DNA of 64,000 bases from Cysteiniphilum sp. JM-1 (GTDB lineage: Bacteria > Pseudomonadota > Gammaproteobacteria > Francisellales > Francisellaceae). Both the position numbers and the translations under genes were made by a program. The notes beneath the pieces were generated by a model. That model was not told the DNA's origin. It did no database searches and saw nothing but the letters and a program-made list of their open reading frames with translations. Shown in pieces: positions 26,458-35,512 of the stretch; position 1 is the first letter of the stretch; the number at the start of each line of letters is the position of its first letter. The stretch is taken from positions 62,001 to 126,000 of the forward strand of contig NZ_VXKS01000004.1 of the NCBI RefSeq assembly GCF_008711525.1, written 5' to 3'.

Positions 26458-27390
26458 ATGTTTTCTACTATTTTAAATGCGTTAATTCCCGTAGCATTTG
26501 TCATTTTTCTTGGGTGGTTAGCGGGCTTTTTTAAGATTATTGATAACAAGCACAGCAAAAGTTTTGCCACCTATGTAATGAACTTTAGTTTTCCGTGTTT
26601 GCTATTTATCATTACTGCAACTACCAAACTCGACACACTACTTAATATCAAATTTGTCATTGCTTTTTTTATTGGCTTAATGGGTATGTATCTTATTAGC
26701 TTTTGTACGCATAAGTTCTTATTAAAACGTTCGCCACAAACGGCTGCGCAAGGCGCCTTTGTCTGCTCATTCCCCGATATGGCGTTTATGGGCATTCCCA
26801 TTTTTATCGAATTGATTGGCTCTAGCGTACTTGTCTCTATTGTGATTGGTAATATTATCTCCAGCGTTGTTATGATCCCAGTCACGGTGATCCTGCTTGA
26901 ATTAAGATCTGGAAATAAAGCCAATTTATCTCAGCTTTTTATCAGCAATATCGTTGAAGTTCTTAAAAAACCTTTGGTTTTCGCGCCAATTCTAGGGATT
27001 ATTTATGCTGTTATTGGTGTACCTTTACCTAAAATTATTGAAGATAGCCTTAAGCTCATTGGTAACACCACCTCGGGCGTATCCCTTTTTGCACTAGGTC
27101 TTATCATGTCCAGTTTTGTGATTAAATTCTCCAAAGGTGCTGTGATCAATATCTTCTTAAAGAATTTAATCCATCCACTTATTATGATCGCATTGGTCTA
27201 TGGCTTTGGCATTACCGGCATTCTTGCGAAAGAAGTGATTCTACTTTGCGCGATGCCCACGGCAACAATGACAACAATGTTTGCATTAAGGTATAACACG
27301 CTCACTGAGGAAAGCACTAGCAGTACCATTCTGGGTACATTGATTGCAATAATTACACTACCTGTTTTTATGCTTTTCGTTGGTTTTTAA
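26458..27390 (+). CDS. AEC-family transporter (auxin efflux carrier/MdcF-like)
   Basis: The 310-residue inner-membrane protein has ten hydrophobic segments, the standard AEC number. The N-terminal ALIPVAFVIFLGWLAGFFKI and NFSFPCLLF, and the C-terminal EVILLCAMPTATMTTMFALR followed by TIL, are the conserved crossover regions of this family. Bacterial members transport malate, malonate or similar carboxylates; the substrate here is unknown. It is divergent from the DsbG-like gene. Its stop overlaps that of the convergent kinase gene by 4 bp. Confidence 0.85.
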   Translation: MFSTILNALIPVAFVIFLGWLAGFFKIIDNKHSKSFATYVMNFSFPCLLFIITATTKLDTLLNIKFVIAFFIGLMGMYLISFCTHKFLLKRSPQTAAQGAFVCSFPDMAFMGIPIFIELIGSSVLVSIVIGNIISSVVMIPVTVILLELRSGNKANLSQLFISNIVEVLKKPLVFAPILGIIYAVIGVPLPKIIEDSLKLIGNTTSGVSLFALGLIMSSFVIKFSKGAVINIFLKNLIHPLIMIALVYGFGITGILAKEVILLCAMPTATMTTMFALRYNTLTEESTSSTILGTLIAIITLPVFMLFVGF

Positions 27391-28610
27391 GCACGTGGCA
27401 GCTCGATAGTAAAGCATAGACCTGGATAGGTGTTTTTTACTGTCACTTTGCCTTTGTGAAAACGAATGATTTTCAGTGCAATTGCAAGCCCCAAGCCATA
27501 ACCCGTACTATTACCTGCTTGATGAATGTTTTTAACTTGTGGTTCAAAAATGCTCTGTATTTTTGCCTCAGGCACACCTGGGCCTTGATCTGATATTTCA
27601 AGCACCACATGTTGACCTTGCTGATAGCAATGTATCGTACATCCTCCAGCATATTTCTCGGCATTATTACAAATATTTGCCAATGCACGATACAGAAGCC
27701 CTTCATTACCAGCAACAAGCAAATGCTCATCGGGATTCTCCATTACACTACACTGTGTTGATGATTCGGCTATCCGCTTAATCATTTTATTTACATCAAC
27801 CCGCTGATCACCAGAGTTACCTTGATAATAAGTAACTGTTGAATCAATGATTTCATTAATCTCCATCAAATCTGAAGATAGCTTCTCAAGAAAGGGCGTT
27901 TCTTTTGGCATTACTTGCAGATAAAGCATCGTGCGCGTTAGCGGTGTTTTCACATCATGAAAAAGTGTTGATAATAGCATGACGCGCTCAGAAATAAGCT
28001 CTTCAATATTCGCCTTAAGTTGGTTGGAACTCTTGCGAAAAAAGAGTGATTGCAGCGGAAATTTATTGGGGGCATAAACGCTACGCATGGTTTTATCGAT
28101 TAAAGTAAAGCCGTACATAATAATGCTAACCACCACCATAACGAGAATAAAGAAATCTAAGAGCATATATAAGATAAGTTCTTTATGCATAAAGAAAGTA
28201 TGTTTTTCAAGACTAAAACACACCCCAAGCTGCGCTTTTTGATAATACTGGCAACTTGTCACACTATTTGCTTTATTAAATTCATTTAAGGCTTGCGTTA
28301 AAGTTAGTGGGCGGTATTGTGCCAACTGATCAGCTACTACACCTTCCTTTATCTCGGCAGACAAGAACTTTGATGCGGTTTTATTATAGTTGTCGACAAA
28401 CTTCAGTAATGACGCATAATCAAATTGAGCGATGTTCTTTTGAGTATCGAGCATCGCCTCCAATACCTCCCCTTGCTGTTCATGACTTTTCACCGCATTA
28501 TGCAACGAGCCAACATACACCCAAAACTGTATGGCAAATAATATAATTGTTAAGGTAATCGCAGCAATAATCATTTGCTTTTTTCGCTTGAGCGTCATTT
28601 CTTTTGTCAC
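27387..28610 (-). CDS. sensor histidine kinase
   Basis: The 407-residue kinase has a TM helix at about 13-34, a periplasmic sensor of about 110 residues (two cysteines, SCQYYQKAQLGVC, could form a disulfide), and a second TM helix at about 146-169. The H box is LFHDVKTPLTR with the phospho-accepting His near 218. The N box is LANICNNAEKYA, the G1 box DQGPGVPEAKI and the G2 box GYGLGLAIALKII. No HAMP domain is obvious. The start is GTG at 28610; an ATG four codons later is also possible. No regulator is adjacent; the nearest is at 31369 beyond the lipoprotein gene. Confidence 0.92.
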   Translation of the reverse strand: MTKEMTLKRKKQMIIAAITLTIILFAIQFWVYVGSLHNAVKSHEQQGEVLEAMLDTQKNIAQFDYASLLKFVDNYNKTASKFLSAEIKEGVVADQLAQYRPLTLTQALNEFNKANSVTSCQYYQKAQLGVCFSLEKHTFFMHKELILYMLLDFFILVMVVVSIIMYGFTLIDKTMRSVYAPNKFPLQSLFFRKSSNQLKANIEELISERVMLLSTLFHDVKTPLTRTMLYLQVMPKETPFLEKLSSDLMEINEIIDSTVTYYQGNSGDQRVDVNKMIKRIAESSTQCSVMENPDEHLLVAGNEGLLYRALANICNNAEKYAGGCTIHCYQQGQHVVLEISDQGPGVPEAKIQSIFEPQVKNIHQAGNSTGYGLGLAIALKIIRFHKGKVTVKNTYPGLCFTIELPRA

Positions 28611-28649
28611 TTACAAGTACACCTCATTGGTTCAGTATAACCAAGCCAT

Positions 28650-28682
28650 CAAAACAAAAACAGCGACTTAGGTCGCTGTTTC
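28650..28682 (-). terminator. rho-independent terminator after the lipoprotein gene
   Basis: AAACAGCGAC (28658-28667) pairs with GTCGCTGTTT (28672-28681) around a 4-base loop. On the minus strand it is followed by a T-rich tail (TTTTTGTTTT). It lies between the lipoprotein stop (28702) and the kinase start (28610), so it probably separates their transcription. Confidence 0.8.
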
Positions 28683-28701
28683 TGATATTTATCGATTTAA
28701 C

Positions 28702-31107
28702 TTAGCGCAACATTGCCACATTAGTATCACCAAGTTGGTATGCATAGCAGACCATATTTTTTGGTGATAAGTGCGTAAATTGCGTACCTATCAGCTGTGT
28801 GCCCGTTAATAAATCCAATACAACTTGTAGTCTTGGCAAGGTGATTAATGACATTTGATCAACGCCTTGGTCAATTTGCGTAATTAAGTCATTTAACTCA
28901 TCTGCTTGCGCCTGATAGGATGCATCAATCATCATATTATTTACTTTCATTTGTGCATCACTATAGTAGGCAACTGGCACCTCTGCACTAAAAGTAAATT
29001 TATTGTCTTTACAATTTAATGTGACATCACTAGGAACATGTAAGGCTGACCCAGGCGCCACCAACTTAAACTCCATAACACTTTGTAATAGTTTGTTTAA
29101 TGCACCCTCAATCTCTTGGGACATACTTGCTTCTTCAGTTTTTTCCACATACTCACTCTCTTGCTGTGATCCCCCGCTTTTAATGAGTGTATCCAAGTGA
29201 TCTAGCACGCTACCTAAACTGCAATTCTCATCTACCAATTGAGCTTTTTCTAATAGTGATTCATTACTTGTAATTCTCGCTTCATCAACATTGGTTTGCG
29301 GGTGGTAAATCTCAGCATATGAGCGTACATTAATATTGCCTGCCAGCTGAATTGGTTGATCCAATAGTAAGCGACTAATAATATCCGCAGCCCAAGATTC
29401 AACCTTATCCTCATCCGGAATCTCAACCATATATGCCGCAACCGTATATTTATCGGCGGCAACTAACGCTTCTCCATCACTATTTTCACGCTTCTCCGTC
29501 AATTTTCTCTCGAACTTAGACACCTTTTCTAAAACTTCATCAAAATACAAGCTAACTAAATAGTTATCACGATCATTGCTTTCACTATTTAGACCTCGTC
29601 TATCAATATAAGCGATAGTCATGGGCGCTACCGCAATCGGTGCCAATGGTGCTTCACTCATCCCTTTTGAAATTGATACACTACCTAGATCTTCTTGCTT
29701 AATCGTATTGTTCTTTACATCATAAAATAGCGCAAAAGCCTCCTCGTTATCATTGTTATAAGCCACTGTATGTTGAGCCGCAATAACTTCACCCATACTT
29801 AACAACTCTGAAGTTTTATCAATGCCGCGCTCTGGGCTAATCATATGCACAAAAGTTCCATCGTATGATTGGGCAATTAAAGTATCATTTTCTGACAGAT
29901 CTAAACTAAAATACGCTGGGTAGCCATTCTCTAGTTCTTCTGGGTAATTAACCTCTATAACCCGATTGTTAGCAAGATCAAAATAGAACACACGCTTAAA
30001 TCCCTCATGCATCAACTTTTTACCACTATATTTAACAAGCTGATGAACAATCGCAATATTTTGCCCAATTTTTGGCATGTCAATCAGACTAAAATCACCA
30101 CCTTCAAGCGTCTTCCACTCAGACAATATGCCATTATGTACAAAAGCTAATCTCATTGAGTTGTCCTTTGTTATCATAATTGCATTTTGGGTTAGCTTAA
30201 TATCGTTAGCGCCAGCAAGATCACCTAAATCAACTTTTGTGTGCGTTTGTGCATTTCTTTGATAGACACTGCTATTACTTCCTGTATCAATCACCACAAG
30301 ATTTGACTCTTTGTCTGCCTTAAATTTCTCTTTGTTACCTGCTGAGAGCTCGGCAATATCCACGGCAAAATTCATTGGTTTTTGCGCTTGATCTAAGCCA
30401 ACAAAATGCATTTTTTCATCTGTTGGATCAAAATAATAAAAACCACCTTGAGTCATCCATTGATCCAAAATTTCAATGCCTTTGCCTTGATCCAAGCATA
30501 GCCACTCACTGTCTTGAAATTTGTAGAAATAATTTTTCTCAGCTGCAGTTAACTCCTCGTATTGCTTGGTTTGGTCACTACCACCATTTTCAACCACCAG
30601 AATATATGAACCCATATTGTAGGTTTTAACAATCTTGCCAAATAACCCTGGGATAACTTCAACATTGACGGTTTTACTATTGATTACACCATCGCCACTA
30701 ACTTCTAGCTGGTGCGTACCTACTGATACGGCTTTGCTTTTAGAGCCAGAGCCATCATTAGCAGCTAAAGCGAAGTCACAGCGATAATTATTAGCTGCAT
30801 TTACTTCACATGTTTGCGTCGCAAAGCGATTAGCTTTATCTTCTGATTTGTCGCGAAGTGTTAAGGTGAAGCTATGACTCGCCCCTACCGCAAGCGCTTG
30901 TGGTGTTACCTGTGCAGTTAATGCGGTACTATTATCCGTTTGTGTAACAGTTGCTGCCGATAATTGCGCGCTACTAATCTCTGCTTGGACACCAACAGAT
31001 TGCGGGCTGCCTTGTGGTGTACCCGGGGATGAGCTACACGCTGCCAATGTTGCAACCATCGCACTTAATGCACTTACTCTGTAGGCTAATGATAATTTAT
31101 TGCTCAT
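28702..31107 (-). CDS. large lipoprotein of unknown function
   Basis: The 801-residue protein has a lipoprotein signal ending in the lipobox LAAC (Cys24), followed by a Ser/Pro/Gly linker. Residues about 45-150 look like an Ig-type beta domain (TALTAQVTPQALAVGASHSF, then VSVGTHQLEVSGDGVINS). The middle 300 residues show recurring beta segments with alternating aromatic and Asp/Gly residues, which suggests a propeller-like body. The last 200 residues are more helical and acidic. No enzyme motif is visible. Placed between a histidine kinase and a response regulator, it may act in the same envelope-sensing system. The start has a GGAG sequence just upstream. Confidence 0.75.
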   Translation of the reverse strand: MSNKLSLAYRVSALSAMVATLAACSSSPGTPQGSPQSVGVQAEISSAQLSAATVTQTDNSTALTAQVTPQALAVGASHSFTLTLRDKSEDKANRFATQTCEVNAANNYRCDFALAANDGSGSKSKAVSVGTHQLEVSGDGVINSKTVNVEVIPGLFGKIVKTYNMGSYILVVENGGSDQTKQYEELTAAEKNYFYKFQDSEWLCLDQGKGIEILDQWMTQGGFYYFDPTDEKMHFVGLDQAQKPMNFAVDIAELSAGNKEKFKADKESNLVVIDTGSNSSVYQRNAQTHTKVDLGDLAGANDIKLTQNAIMITKDNSMRLAFVHNGILSEWKTLEGGDFSLIDMPKIGQNIAIVHQLVKYSGKKLMHEGFKRVFYFDLANNRVIEVNYPEELENGYPAYFSLDLSENDTLIAQSYDGTFVHMISPERGIDKTSELLSMGEVIAAQHTVAYNNDNEEAFALFYDVKNNTIKQEDLGSVSISKGMSEAPLAPIAVAPMTIAYIDRRGLNSESNDRDNYLVSLYFDEVLEKVSKFERKLTEKRENSDGEALVAADKYTVAAYMVEIPDEDKVESWAADIISRLLLDQPIQLAGNINVRSYAEIYHPQTNVDEARITSNESLLEKAQLVDENCSLGSVLDHLDTLIKSGGSQQESEYVEKTEEASMSQEIEGALNKLLQSVMEFKLVAPGSALHVPSDVTLNCKDNKFTFSAEVPVAYYSDAQMKVNNMMIDASYQAQADELNDLITQIDQGVDQMSLITLPRLQVVLDLLTGTQLIGTQFTHLSPKNMVCYAYQLGDTNVAMLR

Positions 31108-31304
31108 GGTACTATCTCCTCTTACATTAATCTTAACTTTGTCAGCAAATCCTGTTTTGCTGTTCTTGTGTTAAGTTTGACGCAAGCAATAAATAAAAAC
31201 AGAGCCTTTGAGTAAACCATCAAATTGATATAGTATATGACCTTGGTCTATTGTCTCAGTCATTTACATTTCTGCCTTTTCATATACATAAGTGCCAAAC
31301 AAAG

Positions 31305-31334
31305 ACGACAATGAAGCCACTAAAAGTCTATAAT
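31305..31334 (+). promoter_or_regulatory. promoter of the OmpR-type regulator
   Basis: ACGACA (31305-31310) and a perfect TATAAT (31329-31334) are 18 bp apart. The -10 covers the in-frame ATG at 31333, so translation cannot begin there; the ATG at 31369 is the real start. Confidence 0.6.
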
Positions 31335-31368
31335 GAGATCATATAAACATGCAAAATGGGGGTATCAC

Positions 31369-32070
31369 ATGCATTACAAAGTTTTATATGTCGAAGATGA
31401 TTTAACAATTGCCGAAATTGTGAAATCATTTATGCAACAAAAGCTCATTGACATCAAACACTTCAACAAGGCACAACCAGCGCTTATTGATTTTGAGCAA
31501 AACAGCTATCAGCTTGTTATTCTTGATTTAAACTTACCTGATATCTACGGTTTAGATGTTTGTAAGCAAATGCGCCTATTAAGCCCGAAAACACCAATAT
31601 TGATACTCTCTGCCAATATTGGCGAAACCAATCGCATCATCGGTTTAGAGTCTGGCGCTAATGACTATCTAGAGAAGCCTTTTAATCTGCATGAGCTATA
31701 TGCGCGCATTAAAAACCTTATTCAATTCTCAAGCAAGGCACCCTCCCAAAAGAAATATCAATATGCCGTTTTTAATTGTTTACAATTTAATTTGAATCAT
31801 AAAACGCTAAGTGATGAACAAAGCAAAAAAGATATTTCACTAACCAAAGCTGAGGCTTCAATTCTGGATTTACTGATCTCACGCCAAAATCAATTGATTA
31901 GTAAATACGATATTGCTGAGATATTAGGACTTACTGATCAAGCGGATAGTCGCAGTGTTGATCAGCTTATCGGACGTATCCGCAAAAAAATCAATGACCC
32001 GACAGGACAAATCATTCGCACCATTCGTGGTCATGGCTATATTTTCTTAGGCTCGATTCAGTTTAAATAG
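31369..32070 (+). CDS. OmpR/PhoB-family response regulator
   Basis: The 233-residue regulator has a receiver domain (YVEDDLTIAE for the acidic pocket, phospho-Asp53 in LVILDLNLPDIYG, Lys in YLEKPFNLHELYAR) and a C-terminal winged helix (SLTKAEASILDLLI, SRSVDQLIGRIRKKI, IRTIRGHGYIFL). A GGGGG sequence 7 nt before the ATG at 31369 sets the start; an upstream ATG lies within the promoter's -10. It is divergent from the lipoprotein gene. The kinase at 27387-28610 is the likely partner because no other kinase is nearby; this is inference. Confidence 0.92.
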   Translation: MHYKVLYVEDDLTIAEIVKSFMQQKLIDIKHFNKAQPALIDFEQNSYQLVILDLNLPDIYGLDVCKQMRLLSPKTPILILSANIGETNRIIGLESGANDYLEKPFNLHELYARIKNLIQFSSKAPSQKKYQYAVFNCLQFNLNHKTLSDEQSKKDISLTKAEASILDLLISRQNQLISKYDIAEILGLTDQADSRSVDQLIGRIRKKINDPTGQIIRTIRGHGYIFLGSIQFK

Positions 32071-32180
32071 CTTTTGTCTTAGATACGCCTATGAACCTAA
32101 AGGTCTAACGCATATCCCAACTTGCTATTTATTTTTTATACGGCAAGATAGCGCCTAACATTTATAGCGCATTTAAATTT

Positions 32181-33566
32181 ATGTCTTACGATAAAACACT
32201 GACGGTGTCGAAATTGACACTCATGAACATCACCGCAATCATTAGCCTAAGCTCCATCGCCTTTATGGCAACCATTGGACTGGGCTCTATTTTCTTTTAT
32301 CTTTTAGCTGCGATCTTTTTTCTGATTCCGAGCGCTCTAGTCTGCGCTGAATTAGGCGGCATGTTAGTGAAAGATAATGGTGGCGTATACACTTGGGTGA
32401 AGCGCGCATTTGGTGAAAAAACCGGCTTAATCGCAATCTGGATGGAGTGGTTTAATAACGTTATAAGCTTCCCAGCCAGTCTCTCGGCAATTGCTGCCAC
32501 GATTGTTTATATCGGCTTTGATCAGATCGAACATAGCAAGCTGACCCTGTGCCTTACTATGCTTGCCATTTTCTGGTTATTAACACTGTTTAACTGTTTA
32601 CCGATGCGTCGCGTTGTCATTCTCAACGTAATTGGCGCACTCTTAGGCATGATTTTACCTGGGGTATTATTACTTGCTGGCGCGATTTATTTTCTAATCA
32701 TGGGGCAAAACCATGCTCATTTTAGCAACTTCCATAATTGGTTGCCTGAATTATCATTTGTGACTTTCGCACTCTTTGTCAAAACTTTGGCGAGCTACTC
32801 AGGCATTCAAGCAACAAGCTTTCATGTTAAAAATGTGCAAAACCCCAAGCGCAGCATCCCTAAGGCAATGATCTTATCAATTGTGATTATTGTGCTACTG
32901 TCGATCATCTCAACACTTGCCTTAGTGATTATTACACCTCAAAACTCAATTAATCCGATGAGTGGATTAATTCAAGGAATTAGTGCTGTACTTAACCTTG
33001 CCGGTCTTGGTGAATTTCAAGGGCTTATTGCCTTACTTATCGTCATTGGTATGATCGCAGCCCTTAGCACTTGGATGTTGGGACCCGCTCGCGCCATGCA
33101 AGAGGTCGCTCAACAGAAACTTTTACCTCAAGCTTTTGCTAAGCTTAACAATAATCACATGCCAACCAATGTGCTTTTGATTCAAGGTGTTATTGGCAGT
33201 CTGCTATCCTTTGTATTTTTTTTTATGCCAACAATTCAATCTGCCTTTGCATTATTGATCGCATTAACATCACAGTTTACGGTTTTTATGTGGATCCTGG
33301 TGTTTGCTGCTGCCATGCGTTTGCGTTATAAAGAACCGCATATTGAGCGAATTTTTCATGTTGGATCAAAAAACAATCTACTTTTAAATATTATTTGTAT
33401 TTTTGGTATCCTAGCTTGCTTGAGTGGCATTTTCTTAGGGATTTTTCCGCCCGCTTTTTCACACATCCAAAACATTTATGCTTATGTTACCATCATTATT
33501 ATTGCTGACATTATCATTATTCTTATTCCCTTCTTGTGGATCTGGTTACGTAGGTATCAACCATAG
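32181..33566 (+). CDS. APC-superfamily amino-acid permease/antiporter (GadC/YjeM-like)
   Basis: The 461-residue protein has 12 hydrophobic helices. Helix 1 has IGLGSIFFYLLAAIFFLIP, followed by ALVCAELGGMLVKDNGGVYTW, the pattern of the glutamate:GABA antiporter group of the APC superfamily. FQGLIALLIVIGMIAAL and LGPARAMQEVAQQKLLPQAF are also characteristic. The substrate is not decided by sequence; a decarboxylase partner is not in the window. The ATG at 32181 has no clear ribosome-binding site. Confidence 0.85.
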   Translation: MSYDKTLTVSKLTLMNITAIISLSSIAFMATIGLGSIFFYLLAAIFFLIPSALVCAELGGMLVKDNGGVYTWVKRAFGEKTGLIAIWMEWFNNVISFPASLSAIAATIVYIGFDQIEHSKLTLCLTMLAIFWLLTLFNCLPMRRVVILNVIGALLGMILPGVLLLAGAIYFLIMGQNHAHFSNFHNWLPELSFVTFALFVKTLASYSGIQATSFHVKNVQNPKRSIPKAMILSIVIIVLLSIISTLALVIITPQNSINPMSGLIQGISAVLNLAGLGEFQGLIALLIVIGMIAALSTWMLGPARAMQEVAQQKLLPQAFAKLNNNHMPTNVLLIQGVIGSLLSFVFFFMPTIQSAFALLIALTSQFTVFMWILVFAAAMRLRYKEPHIERIFHVGSKNNLLLNIICIFGILACLSGIFLGIFPPAFSHIQNIYAYVTIIIIADIIIILIPFLWIWLRRYQP

Positions 33567-33636
33567 CACTTCCTTGCATTAGAGCAGGTTTACACTATAG
33601 TGCTATAAGGAAGCATCAAGATAGCAAGGAAATCTC

Positions 33637-33792
33637 ATGACAAACAAGAAACTTACTCGCAACATCTTAATCGGCATTGATCGTATTCTTGATATGGTCA
33701 GAACGGCTGTTAATGTCACAGGTGATGTTTCTGTGACTGCTGTTGTTGCCAATAGTGAAAAGCAGATTGATCGTGATATCTATTACCAATAG
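33637..33792 (+). pseudogene. C-terminal remnant of a sodium:dicarboxylate symporter (SDF/DAACS family)
   Basis: This 51-codon frame contains GIDRILDMVRTAVNVTGD followed by VSVTAVVANSE, which matches the hallmark last helix and substrate-binding block of GltP/DctA transporters (DRxLDMxRTAVNVTGDA). The other roughly 370 residues of such a transporter are missing. The fragment still has an ATG with AAGGA 6 nt upstream, and its stop lies within the ribosome-binding region of lldD. I read it as a deletion relic that may still be translated, possibly kept as a leader for lldD. Confidence 0.75.
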
Positions 33793-33803
33793 AGGATATT
33801 CTA

Positions 33804-34961
33804 ATGCAAAGAAAGCTTGAACATATTCGTAGTATTGAGCAAATGAGAGCCCGTTACCATAAAAAAGTACCTAAGATGTTTGCGCAGTATTGCGATTCAG
33901 GCTCTTGGAGCCAAACTACTTATCATGCTAATGAAAAAGATTTTCAGAAATATTGCTTTAGACAACGCGTTCTTGTCGACATAAAAGAGCGTACACTTGC
34001 AACAAACATCCTTGGAAAAAACTACACAATGCCTGTCATTTTAGCCCCGACGGGGCTTTTAGGTATGCAGCATGCCGATGGCGAAATTCTAGCGGCAAAA
34101 GCAGCCGAGCGCTTTGGCATCCCTTATACGCTCTCCACGCTGTCCATTTGTTCTTTAGAGGATGTTGCCGAAAAAGTCAGCGCACCATTTTGGTTTCAAT
34201 TATATGTCATGAAAGACAGAAACTTCACCCGTGAGCTCATCAATAGAGCCAAAGCAGTCGGGTGCTCAGCACTTGTTTTGACTGTTGATTTGCAAATGAT
34301 TGGTGAGAGACATGCTGACTTTAAAAATGGTTTATCTATCCCCCCAAAACTTACTTGCAAAAACCTTCTCAATATGGCTACAAAATTTAGATGGTGGTCT
34401 AAGATGCTTACAACGTCTCGCAGAAATTTTGGCAATATAGTAGGGCATGTTAATAATCTTGATAATCTATCCTCTTTAAGCAGCTGGGTATCAGACCAAT
34501 TTGATCTTTCTCTCAATTGGAACGATATAGCATGGATCAAAGATCAATGGCAGGGTCCAATTATTATTAAAGGCATTCTGGATGTTGATGATGCGCACAA
34601 AGCAGTTGCCTTTGGCGCTGATGCGATTGTTGTATCTAATCATGGTGGTCGCCAACTTGATGGCGCTCTATCATCTATATCTATGCTCAACACGATTAAT
34701 CAAGCAGTTGGCAATAAGCTTGAAATTTTGCTTGATGGGGGCATTCGCTGTGGACAGGATTTATTAACAGCAAAAGCACTGGGCGCTCGCGCTGGAATGA
34801 TTGGACGCGCTTTTATCTATGGGCTTGGCGCATATGGCGAAGATGGCGTTCGACGTGTTTTAGAAATTCTTTATGATGAGCTAGACAAAACCATGGCATT
34901 TTGTGGTCATACAAATATTAATTACATTAATCAAAATATCCTAGCCCAATCAACTTTTTAA
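33804..34961 (+). CDS. lldD: FMN-dependent L-lactate dehydrogenase (LldD-like alpha-hydroxyacid dehydrogenase)
   Basis: The 385-residue enzyme oxidises L-lactate (or a related 2-hydroxy acid) to the keto acid and passes electrons to the membrane quinone pool. FMN-binding and active-site blocks are MPVILAPTGLLGMQHADGE, TLSTLSICSLEDVAE, WFQLYVMKDR and SALVLTVDLQMIGER. The catalytic His is in VVSNHGGRQLDGA, and the phosphate-binding region is LDGGIRCGQDLLTAKALGA. GAGGA lies 7 nt upstream. It directly follows the dicarboxylate-symporter relic. The glycolate-oxidase branch cannot be excluded. Confidence 0.88.
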   Translation: MQRKLEHIRSIEQMRARYHKKVPKMFAQYCDSGSWSQTTYHANEKDFQKYCFRQRVLVDIKERTLATNILGKNYTMPVILAPTGLLGMQHADGEILAAKAAERFGIPYTLSTLSICSLEDVAEKVSAPFWFQLYVMKDRNFTRELINRAKAVGCSALVLTVDLQMIGERHADFKNGLSIPPKLTCKNLLNMATKFRWWSKMLTTSRRNFGNIVGHVNNLDNLSSLSSWVSDQFDLSLNWNDIAWIKDQWQGPIIIKGILDVDDAHKAVAFGADAIVVSNHGGRQLDGALSSISMLNTINQAVGNKLEILLDGGIRCGQDLLTAKALGARAGMIGRAFIYGLGAYGEDGVRRVLEILYDELDKTMAFCGHTNINYINQNILAQSTF

Positions 34962-35092
34962 TCTCATTTTCTTGACTAAACGCCAAAGTTTTACTTTTTT
35001 TACTTATATGCAGTAAATTTATTAGTGATCGATTATTTTTTATGATATAAAAACGCCCTAATAAAAAACTAACTCGTTAATGGAGGCACACT

Positions 35093-35506
35093 ATGCTGAC
35101 AGAGAAAGAACTACTGAATATGCCTGAAGATGCATATATGAATGAAGAGCAGTTGGCTTTTTTCAAGGAACTATTACTTCAGCAAAAACAAGAGTTAAGT
35201 GAAGCAATTGATGATGCAAAGAAAAGCTTGGCTGAGTCTGAACGCAACACCGATTTAAATGATGTTGCTACTTCTCAGGAAATGCAACAGCTATACTTAC
35301 GCACGGTTGATCGTCAAAGTAAATTACTGCGCAAAGTTAATGAGTCACTAAAGCATATTGAAAATGGTGAATACGGTTATTGTGAGCTAACTGGTGAGCC
35401 CATTGGCGTGCAGCGTTTACTTGCACGCCCAACAGCGACTTTATCGGTACAAGCAAAAGAAATTCAAGAACATCAAGAAAGGACGCAAGGCATTATCAAA
35501 GCCTAA
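35093..35506 (+). CDS. dksA: DksA-type RNA polymerase regulator lacking the zinc-finger cysteines
   Basis: The 137-residue protein has the DksA coiled coil, with the tip Asp residues in LNDVATSQEM (DxxDxA pattern), and the globular domain YGYCELTGEPIGVQRLLARP. The four zinc ligands of canonical DksA are replaced by Cys-x2-Thr, a 17-residue spacer, and Ser-x2-Ala. That is the pattern of zinc-independent DksA2 of Pseudomonas aeruginosa. It would act with ppGpp in the RNA polymerase secondary channel. A GGAGG lies 8 nt before the ATG, and the gene has its own upstream region. It converges with the CydX-like gene, 6 bp apart. Confidence 0.9.
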   Translation: MLTEKELLNMPEDAYMNEEQLAFFKELLLQQKQELSEAIDDAKKSLAESERNTDLNDVATSQEMQQLYLRTVDRQSKLLRKVNESLKHIENGEYGYCELTGEPIGVQRLLARPTATLSVQAKEIQEHQERTQGIIKA

Positions 35507-35512
35507 TTACGG

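Noticed and set aside
31333-31368. Upstream in-frame ATG for the response regulator
   Set aside because: It lies inside the perfect TATAAT of the gene's promoter and has no ribosome-binding site; the ATG at 31369 has both spacing and homology.
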